7,352 bases of DNA, from contig JAEYZH010000165.1 in assembly GCA_023430685.1 (NCBI GenBank), forward strand, positions 1-7,352. The letters run 5' to 3'. Positions 6,754 to 7,352 of the stretch are shown here, one piece after another. This DNA comes from Pseudomonadota bacterium. GTDB lineage: Bacteria > Pseudomonadota > Gammaproteobacteria > Xanthomonadales > Rhodanobacteraceae. The notes beneath the pieces were generated by a model, which was not told where the DNA came from, ran no database searches, and saw only the letters and a list, made by a program, of their open reading frames with translations. The position numbers and the translations under genes are program-made. How positions within the stretch are numbered: the first letter of the stretch is position 1; each line of letters opens with the position of its first letter.

Positions 6754-6775
6754 CCCCGGCCCGTTCCCCCCGGGG
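6754..6775 (-). other. GC-rich hairpin in the glmU leader
   Basis: CCCCGG and CCGGGG pair across a 10-nt loop in the presumed glmU mRNA leader, about 80-100 nt before the start codon. No T-run follows it and I recognise no riboswitch class. It may be incidental to the base composition. Confidence 0.3.
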
Positions 6776-6797
6776 CGATCGCTGAGACGTGGTTCAC

Positions 6798-6827
6798 ATT
6801 CTAGACAATCCGACACGTCGCCGTCGC
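6798..6827 (-). promoter_or_regulatory. Tentative sigma-70 promoter for glmU
   Basis: On the minus strand TAGAAT (6803-6798) matches the -10 consensus at 5 of 6 bases and stands out as an AT-rich patch. With 18-bp spacing the -35 would be GCGACG (6827-6822), which keeps only the central GAC. A start near 6791 would give a leader of about 117 nt. The weak -35 keeps confidence low. Confidence 0.3.
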
Positions 6828-6938
6828 GCCGTCCTTCCGCCGGGTCGCGACGCTGGTCGCCGGTGACGCTCGGCAAGGGGCGGCCAGCATCGTCGAAACG
6901 GCTGCGTGCCATGCGAGGTGGGCTTTCGGCGAAGGGCG

Positions 6939-7020
6939 GCCGGCCGGCCTTTGGCCGTCCAGCCTACGGGAAGCGGCGGAACGTGCTTCCCGCAGGCTGG
7001 ACGCGCGCAGCGCGGCCGGC
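6939..7020. repeat. Long two-part inverted repeat (bulged hairpin)
   Basis: The inner stem is 18 bp with one mismatch (6957-6974 against 6985-7002; arm GTCCAGCCT(A/G)CGGGAAGC) around a 10-nt loop. An outer 8-bp stem (6939-6946 against 7013-7020, GCCGGCCG) is separated from it by a symmetric 10x10-nt internal loop. The left internal strand itself contains GGCC-TTT-GGCC. The shape suggests a dispersed palindromic repeat or small non-autonomous element. It lies after the atpC terminator and upstream of the presumed glmU promoter. Confidence 0.75.
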
Positions 7021-7054
7021 GCTCGAGCACCGGAGGAAGGGCGGTACACCAACG

Positions 7055-7081
7055 AAAAACGCCGGCTTGCGCCGGCGTTTT
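7055..7081 (-). terminator. Rho-independent terminator of the atp operon
   Basis: An 8-bp stem (ACGCCGGC/GCCGGCGT, 7059-7066 and 7071-7078) with a 4-nt loop is flanked by AAAAA on the left and TTTT on the right. Read on the minus strand it ends in five T's, and it starts about 30 bp after the atpC stop. The near-symmetric flanks could also let it work in the plus direction, though no plus-strand gene leads into it. Confidence 0.9.
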
Positions 7082-7108
7082 CGATCAGTTCCCGGGTGCG
7101 CGCGGTGC

Positions 7109-7352
7109 TCAGTGCTTGAGCGCGCGGCGCAGGCGTTCGAGTGCCTGCAGCTGGGCCATCGCCTGCGCGAGCTGCGCCTGGGCCTGCGCGACTTCGAGCG
7201 CGTCGGAACGGTTCGCGAGCGCGCGCTCGGCCTCGTCCTTGGCGCCGCGAGCGGCCGCCTCGTCGAGGTCCTTCGCGCGGATCGCGGTGTCCGCGAGCAC
7301 GGTCACGACGCTCGGCTGCACCTCGAGGATGCCGCCCGACACGTAGAAGAAC
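7109..7352 (-). CDS. atpC: ATP synthase F1 epsilon subunit, C-terminal part
   Basis: The last 80 residues of AtpC are visible; the 5' part lies beyond the right edge. The conserved end of the N-terminal beta-sandwich is seen as FFYVSGGILEVQP followed by VVTVLADTAIR. After it comes the two-helix C-terminal domain (from about KDLDEAAARGAK to the end), rich in Ala, Gln, Leu and Arg. Epsilon belongs to the central stalk of the F1 motor on the cytoplasmic side of the inner membrane, couples rotation to catalysis, and its C-terminal helices can inhibit ATP hydrolysis. It is the last gene of atpIBEFHAGDC-type operons, and a strong terminator directly after it agrees with that. The GTG at 7342 is an internal Val codon, not the start. 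Confidence 0.95.
   Translation of the reverse strand, partial: FFYVSGGILEVQPSVVTVLADTAIRAKDLDEAAARGAKDEAERALANRSDALEVAQAQAQLAQAMAQLQALERLRRALKH

Larger units (their letters stand above)
6675..7108. other. Intergenic region between atpC and glmU (434 bp)
   Basis: No protein gene is supported; the short open frames here are arginine-rich and have no family features. Read on the minus strand, it holds the atpC terminator (7055-7081), a long bulged hairpin with flanking 9-bp direct repeats (6931-7044), a tentative promoter (6798-6827) and a GC-rich leader hairpin (6754-6775). In 6828-6930 I see nothing specific. Confidence 0.7.

Noticed and set aside
5496..6785. A 429-codon plus-strand open frame rich in Val, Ala, His and Asp
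   Set aside because: It is antisense to glmU, and its composition is the mirror of GlmU hexapeptide codons.
6675..6797. A 41-residue N-terminal extension of GlmU
   Set aside because: GlmU starts just before the LAAGxGxRM motif; the GTG at 6674 has a Shine-Dalgarno and gives the standard length.
6675..6800. A glmS-type ribozyme or riboswitch in the leader
   Set aside because: The downstream gene is glmU, not glmS, and I see no glmS ribozyme core. The structure is a simple GC-rich hairpin.
6906..7346. A 146-codon plus-strand frame over the terminator and antisense to atpC
   Set aside because: It crosses the atp terminator and the hairpin repeat, opposes a clearly conserved atpC, and has no ribosome binding site or domain.

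Overview
The window is GC-rich (by eye near 70%) and carries conventional proteobacterial core genes. The downstream order atpC then glmU on one strand, the codon preference for GCG, CTC and CGC, and intergenic GTAG-headed and TTCGA..CTCAGGGCGAACGG palindromes point to a gammaproteobacterium of the Xanthomonadales (Lysobacterales) type. This placement is inferred from gene order and repeat style, not from a database match.

Left part, plus strand: the 3' part of a DegQ/DegP-type periplasmic serine protease with two PDZ domains (ends at 1028). It is followed by a 655-bp gene-free stretch (1029-1683) packed with repeats: an imperfect palindrome family (1054-1241), then a roughly 145-bp composite unit present twice in direct orientation (1254-1398 and 1425-1571), and a weak terminator-like hairpin. 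Next come three plus-strand genes: a secreted PstS-like substrate-binding protein with a long Ala/Pro/Lys tail (1684-3108), a YigB-like HAD phosphatase only 9 bp downstream (3118-3837), and an M17 leucyl aminopeptidase with a clear ribosome binding site (3903-5276).

Right part, minus strand: glmU (6674-5307) ends 30 bp from the aminopeptidase stop, so the two genes converge. A 434-bp gap (6675-7108) separates glmU from the 3' end of atpC (partial, runs off the window). The gap holds a strong intrinsic terminator after atpC, a long bulged hairpin (6939-7020) bracketed by 9-bp direct repeats, a tentative glmU promoter and a GC-rich leader hairpin.

The genes cover separate housekeeping tasks: envelope protein quality control, a possible solute- or phosphate-binding function, phosphatase activity, peptide turnover, UDP-GlcNAc synthesis and ATP synthase. 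I do not see a defence, mobile or biosynthetic system. The least ordinary items are the tailed PstS-like protein, whose apparent ligand-contact motif is altered, and the two structured intergenic repeat regions.
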